A stretch of DNA of 17,426 bases from Flavobacteriales bacterium UBA1937 (GTDB taxonomy: Bacteria > Bacteroidota > Bacteroidia > Flavobacteriales > Weeksellaceae). Every line of letters begins with the position of its first letter. Position 1 is the stretch's first letter. Where the stretch lies: assembly GCA_002337005.1 (NCBI GenBank), contig DDFD01000074.1, positions 1 to 17,426 of the forward strand, in the 5' to 3' direction. Both the position numbers and the translations under genes were made by a program. This document shows, piece after piece, positions 14,756-17,426 of the stretch. Below the pieces are notes generated by a model, which saw only the letters and a program-made list of their open reading frames with translations, was not told where the DNA came from and ran no database searches.

Positions 14756-15202
14756 ATGGAAATAAAAAAAAGACTTTTATCTATTTTAGAAAGTCCTAGT
14801 AATGATATTGATGAAAAATTATTGAAAATCTGTCAATTATTAGATCAAGAGTATTCTTATTTCAATTGGACTGGCTTTTACTTCCGAAACGGAGATAAAG
14901 AAGAATTAATTCTAGGGCCTTATGTAGGTGCAGCTACAGACCATACGGTAATTCCTTTTGGGAAGGGAATTTGTGGACAGGTGGCAGTTTCTAACGAAAC
15001 TTTTGTAGTTCCAGATGTTTGGGAGCAAGATAATTACTTGGCTTGTTCGCTAGATACCAAGGCAGAGATTGTAGTACCAATAATTAAAGATGGTAAAAAT
15101 ATAGGTCAAATAGATATAGATTCACATACGCATAATCCATTTACAGTAGAAGATAGAGAAATACTAGAATGGTTGTGTGATGAGATTGCTAAAAAGATGT
15201 AA
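14756..15202 (+). CDS. msrC: GAF-domain free methionine-(R)-sulfoxide reductase
   Basis: The 148-aa cytosolic product is a single GAF domain of the fRMsr type, which reduces free (not protein-bound) methionine-R-sulfoxide using a cysteine sulfenic acid and disulfide chemistry. The fit is in YSYFNWTGFYF (33-43), LGPYVGAATDHTVIPFGKG (53-71), ICGQVAV with Cys73, and YLACSLDTKAEIVVPI with Cys97. The distance between the two cysteines (24 residues) equals that between Cys94 and Cys118 in the E. coli enzyme. The position of its Cys84 (ten residues before the first) is His63 here, so the recycling cysteine of some family members is missing. It is second in an operon with the 477-aa gene and convergent with the lipoprotein gene, which ends 13 nt away. 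Confidence 0.85.
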   Translation: MEIKKRLLSILESPSNDIDEKLLKICQLLDQEYSYFNWTGFYFRNGDKEELILGPYVGAATDHTVIPFGKGICGQVAVSNETFVVPDVWEQDNYLACSLDTKAEIVVPIIKDGKNIGQIDIDSHTHNPFTVEDREILEWLCDEIAKKM

Positions 15203-15215
15203 AAAATAAATACAG

Positions 15216-15785
15216 TTACTGTTGAGCAGTCAATTTATTTCTGCTCTTCAGAGCTGCTACTAGGTTTCTGATGACGTTTGAAGTACCTATATTTACAGAA
15301 TTTTCTGCACTTCCTAAGAGTCTTCCTTTTCCTTTGTAAGTGTCAAAGGAATTTTCCATTACCAGTTCACCATTGTTATTGTAAAGTTTCATACTTACAA
15401 TTACTTGGTTAGAAAAGACGTATTTTCCGATTCCCACTTTAAAATATTTTACTTTAGGTACTACAGCTATCTCAGCATTATTGTACTTGCAATAATCTTT
15501 TATGCTTTGTACATCTACACTGTCATATATAATAGGAGTATCTACACGTAGAATTTTATAATCTCCGTAGTATCTTAGTTCATTAGTAACAGTGTTAAAA
15601 AAAGCCTTATTGGTAGGGTCTCTTATCCCTTCGTAATTAGGGTAAATTTCGGGGTTGAAATAAACAATTCGCTGTACTTTTTTTAGCTTTATGCTTTCAT
15701 CTCCACTAAATAAAGAACTTCCCCAGCTTCTACAGCTAAGAAGAATAAGACCAGCGACAACAGCCAAAAAAACAGTTTTTTTCAT
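15216..15785 (-). CDS. uncharacterised lipoprotein
   Basis: The 189-aa product starts MKKTVFLAVVAGLILLSC, a clear lipoprotein signal with lipidation at Cys18. No characterised family is recognised. The mature part alternates strands and helices, with AEIAVVPKVKYFKV and a NQVIVSMKLYNNNGELVMENS hairpin resembling the alpha/beta periplasmic fold of LpoB/CsgG-type lipoproteins, but this is only a visual likeness. Residues 27-50 (IKLKKVQRIVYF-NPEIYPNY) and the C-terminal helix ending KSRNKLTAQQ are polar. An upstream ATG at 15821 would put 12 polar residues before the signal and is rejected. It is convergent with the fRMsr gene (13 nt apart) and divergent from rpsO. Confidence 0.7.
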   Translation of the reverse strand: MKKTVFLAVVAGLILLSCRSWGSSLFSGDESIKLKKVQRIVYFNPEIYPNYEGIRDPTNKAFFNTVTNELRYYGDYKILRVDTPIIYDSVDVQSIKDYCKYNNAEIAVVPKVKYFKVGIGKYVFSNQVIVSMKLYNNNGELVMENSFDTYKGKGRLLGSAENSVNIGTSNVIRNLVAALKSRNKLTAQQ

Positions 15786-15800
15786 TTCATTTATTCGATG

Positions 15801-15808
15801 CAAAGGTA
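15801..15808 (-). promoter_or_regulatory. -7 box of the lipoprotein gene
   Basis: The minus strand reads TACCTTTG at 15808..15801 (TAnnTTTG), predicting a start near 15797 and a leader of about 12 nt. No TTTG at 17-20 nt. Confidence 0.4.
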
Positions 15809-15894
15809 CTGAGAATTTCAAGATGTGTATTGCTAAATTTAAGAAAATTTTAACAAATTTATCTATTAAGTATCATTAATGTTTTCGATAATAG

Positions 15895-15924
15895 TTTGTA
15901 TTTCGAAAAATTATTGTACTTTTG
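15895..15924 (+). promoter_or_regulatory. promoter of rpsO
   Basis: TTTG at 15895-15898, an 18-nt spacer and TACTTTTG at 15917-15924 match the consensus in both boxes. Start near 15928-15930 gives a leader of about 33 nt. It confirms the rpsO start at 15962 over an ATG at 15896 that lies inside the promoter. Confidence 0.8.
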
Positions 15925-15961
15925 CAGCTCGTTACATAATAATCATTTAAATAATATTGGA

Positions 15962-16231
15962 ATGTACTTAACATCAGAAAAAAAATCAGAAATCTTCGCT
16001 AAGCACGGAGGAAATGCAGCTAACACAGGTTCTGCAGAAGGGCAAATTGCTCTATTTACTTTTAGAATTAACCACCTTTCAGGTCACTTGAAAAAAAATC
16101 ACAAAGATTATGCTACAGAAAAATCTCTAGTGAAATTGGTAGGTAAAAGAAAAAGACTGTTAGATTATCTTAAGAAAACTGAAATTTCTCGTTATAGAGC
16201 AATTATTGCTGAACTAGGAATCAGAAAATAA
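15962..16231 (+). CDS. rpsO: 30S ribosomal protein S15
   Basis: S15 is a primary binder of the 16S rRNA central domain and starts assembly of the 30S platform. The 89-aa product is full length and begins MYLTSEKKSEIFAKHGG, with the family core TGSAEGQIALFTFRINHLSGHLK (split here at the conserved GSAEGQIA and HLSGHLK) and KRKRLLDYLKK near the end. The start was set by the S15 N-terminus and the promoter upstream. It is followed by a strong terminator and then pnp, the classical rpsO-pnp gene order, but here each gene seems to have its own promoter. In E. coli S15 autoregulates its own translation via a leader pseudoknot; the 33-nt leader here is too short to show one. Confidence 0.97.
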   Translation: MYLTSEKKSEIFAKHGGNAANTGSAEGQIALFTFRINHLSGHLKKNHKDYATEKSLVKLVGKRKRLLDYLKKTEISRYRAIIAELGIRK

Positions 16232-16250
16232 TCAAATACAAGAAAATTTT

Positions 16251-16281
16251 AAAAAGCAACTCATTTTTGGGTTGCTTTTTT
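16251..16281 (+). terminator. intrinsic terminator between rpsO and pnp
   Basis: AAAAAGCAACTC (16251-16262) pairs with GGGTTGCTTTTT (16269-16280), 12 bp with one G-U, 6-nt loop, followed by T. It lies 19 nt after the rpsO stop. Confidence 0.88.
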
Positions 16282-16326
16282 CGTATTTATATGATATATG
16301 TAAGCTAAAATTTTGAGGTTTAAATC

Positions 16327-16355
16327 TTTAAATCCAATTAAATACATTAACTTTG
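16327..16355 (+). promoter_or_regulatory. probable pnp promoter
   Basis: TAACTTTG at 16348-16355 matches TAnnTTTG; TTTA at 16327-16330, 17 nt upstream, matches three of four bases of the -33 box. Predicted start near 16360, giving a leader of about 99 nt to the pnp ATG. Confidence 0.55.
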
Positions 16356-16384
16356 TGCGAAATTTAAAAAGAGTATTAACATTT

Positions 16385-16441
16385 AATCTGCCTAAAGAAG
16401 TTTCGCAGATTACTGAAAGAGTGGTTCTTTCAGAATTTTTT
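16385..16441 (+). promoter_or_regulatory. two tandem hairpins in the pnp leader
   Basis: Hairpin 1 pairs AATCTGC (16385-16391) with GCAGATT (16405-16411), perfect 7 bp, with a possible inner AAA/TTT extension around GAAG. Hairpin 2 pairs CTGAAAGA (16413-16420) with TCTTTCAG (16426-16433), perfect 8 bp, with a 5-nt loop. Two nt later comes a run of six T (16436-16441). They stand one base apart and end 25 nt before the ATG. In E. coli the pnp leader stem is cut by RNase III and then PNPase represses its own mRNA; this could serve the same role, or hairpin 2 could be an attenuator. Confidence 0.6.
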
Positions 16442-16458
16442 AAAATTATTTTATTTAT

Positions 16459-17426
16459 ATGAGTAAACCTCAAGCTATTACAGAAACCATCATTCTAAAA
16501 GATGGTAGAGAAATTACTTTAGAAACCGGTAAATTAGCGAAGCAAGCAAACGGTTCAGTAGTAGTAAAATGTGGTGGAACTATGCTTCTTGCAACAGTTG
16601 TAGCCAATAAAGACGCCAATCCTGGTGTAGATTTTCTTCCTTTAACTGTAGATTACAGAGAAAAATATTATGCAGGTGGTAAAATCCCTGGAAATTTTTT
16701 CCGTAGAGAAACCAAACCTTCTGATGATGAGGTTCTTACCATGAGATTGGTGGACAGGGTTCTTCGTCCGCTTTTTCCAGAAGATTTTCATGCAGAAGTT
16801 CAGGTAATGATTTCCCTAATTTCTTATGACAAAGAAGTAATGCCAGAAGCACTAGCTGGTCTTGCAGCTTCGGCAGCTATTGCCATTACAGATATTCCTT
16901 TTAATGGGCCTATGTCTGAAGTAAGAGTAGTAAGAATAGATGGCGAACTTTCTATCAACCCTAGTATCGAAAATTTGAAAAAAGCAGATTTAGATATTAT
17001 GGTAGGTGCTACCAAAGATTCTATCGTAATGGTAGAAGGCGAAATGAAAGAAATTTCTGAAGCAGAAATGCTAGATGCAATTAAATATGCTCACGAAGAA
17101 ATTAAAGTTCAGATTGAAGCGCAAGAAAGATTAGCAGCTAAAGTACCTACATCACAAACCAAAAGAGAATATTCTCACGAAACGCACAACGAAGAAATTC
17201 GTGAAAAAGTTTGGAGAGAATGTTATGATAAAGTATATAACGTAGCAAAAGTACCTTCTGGAAAAGAAGAAAGACACGAGAAATTTGCTGCCGTTTTAGA
17301 AGAATTCCTTTCTCAGTATTCAGAAGAAGAAAGAGCAGAGGTAGAACCATTTGCTAAAATTTACTACCACGATGTAGAAAAAGAAGCAATGCGCCAAATG
17401 ATTCTTAACGAAAAAATAAGATTAGA
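16459..17426 (+). CDS. pnp: polynucleotide phosphorylase (5' part)
   Basis: PNPase is the phosphorolytic 3'-5' exoribonuclease of mRNA decay. The gene runs off the window after 322 codons of about 700-750. The visible part covers the first RNase PH-like domain, with VVVKCGGTMLLATVVA (residues about 36-51), VDFLPLTVDYREKYYAGG and the RNA-binding loop GKIPGNFFRRE, then MRLVDRVLRPLFPEDF and ITDIPFNGPMSEVRV, and then the helical linker (from about residue 220) before the second PH domain. All of these match the E. coli enzyme in order. The ATG at 16459 fits the family N-terminus (MSKPQAITETIILKDGREI). It follows rpsO with a structured leader. Cytosolic. Confidence 0.97.
   Translation, partial: MSKPQAITETIILKDGREITLETGKLAKQANGSVVVKCGGTMLLATVVANKDANPGVDFLPLTVDYREKYYAGGKIPGNFFRRETKPSDDEVLTMRLVDRVLRPLFPEDFHAEVQVMISLISYDKEVMPEALAGLAASAAIAITDIPFNGPMSEVRVVRIDGELSINPSIENLKKADLDIMVGATKDSIVMVEGEMKEISEAEMLDAIKYAHEEIKVQIEAQERLAAKVPTSQTKREYSHETHNEEIREKVWRECYDKVYNVAKVPSGKEERHEKFAAVLEEFLSQYSEEERAEVEPFAKIYYHDVEKEAMRQMILNEKIRL

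Noticed and set aside
15212..15231. ACAGTTACTGT palindrome and ACTG/CAGT hairpin at the fRMsr-lipoprotein junction as a terminator
   Set aside because: The stems are only 4-5 bp with weak T runs, and the palindrome includes the lipoprotein stop codon. It may be chance.
16261..16473. Minus-strand open frame across the pnp leader
   Set aside because: It consists of the terminator, promoter and hairpins read backward, has no family resemblance, and overlaps pnp.
1..17426. Mobile elements, CRISPR arrays, toxin-antitoxin or defence genes
   Set aside because: I looked for transposase, integrase, regular repeat-spacer and small paired genes and saw none.

Overview
This is a low-GC, Gram-negative Bacteroidota window, most likely from the Flavobacteriia and probably near the Chryseobacterium/Cloacibacterium (Weeksellaceae) group. 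The evidence is the gliding lipoprotein GldD, exported proteins whose signal peptides end in A-Q, the absence of Shine-Dalgarno motifs, and repeated promoters of the Bacteroidota type (TTTG, 17-19 nt, TAnnTTTG). The genus is inferred from protein style, not from a marker search.

Layout: the first 26 nt are the start of a minus-strand HU-type DNA-binding gene, divergent from mutY (which lacks an ATG start). Then follow, all on +, gldD, a PfkB-family kinase with its terminator, and two consecutive parvulin-type periplasmic prolyl isomerases (one of 606 aa, one SurA-like) closed by a terminator. A FabK/nitronate-monooxygenase-type flavoprotein follows with its own promoter and terminator, convergent with a single-domain rhodanese (-). 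queG (+) ends in a terminator that overlaps its stop codon. A membrane-anchored DUF2459/TIGR02117 protein (+) overlaps a convergent YceI-like gene (-) by 4 nt. A YceI plus outer-membrane beta-barrel operon (-) comes next, behind an AT-rich regulatory region carrying a perfect 10-bp inverted repeat, then tRNA-Leu(CAA) (-) with full promoter and terminator. A PhnP-like metallo-beta-lactamase (-) diverges from a two-gene operon (+) made of a 477-aa conserved protein of unknown function and a GAF-domain free-methionine-sulfoxide reductase. A lipoprotein (-) is followed by rpsO (+, with promoter and terminator) and the first 322 codons of pnp (+), whose leader of about 100 nt holds two strong hairpins.

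How the genes fit together: most are core housekeeping functions: base-excision repair (mutY), nucleoid structure (HU), outer-membrane protein folding (the two prolyl isomerases), tRNA modification (queG), translation (rpsO, tRNA-Leu) and RNA decay (pnp). The envelope genes (gldD, isomerases, YceI proteins, barrel, lipoprotein) form a second theme. No mobile element, CRISPR array, phage gene or defence system is visible. I found no obviously new multi-gene system. The best leads are the structured pnp leader, the uncharacterised 477-aa protein paired with a sulfoxide reductase that lacks one of its family's cysteines, the inverted repeat upstream of the YceI-barrel operon, and the H-then-C residue order of the DUF2459 protein.
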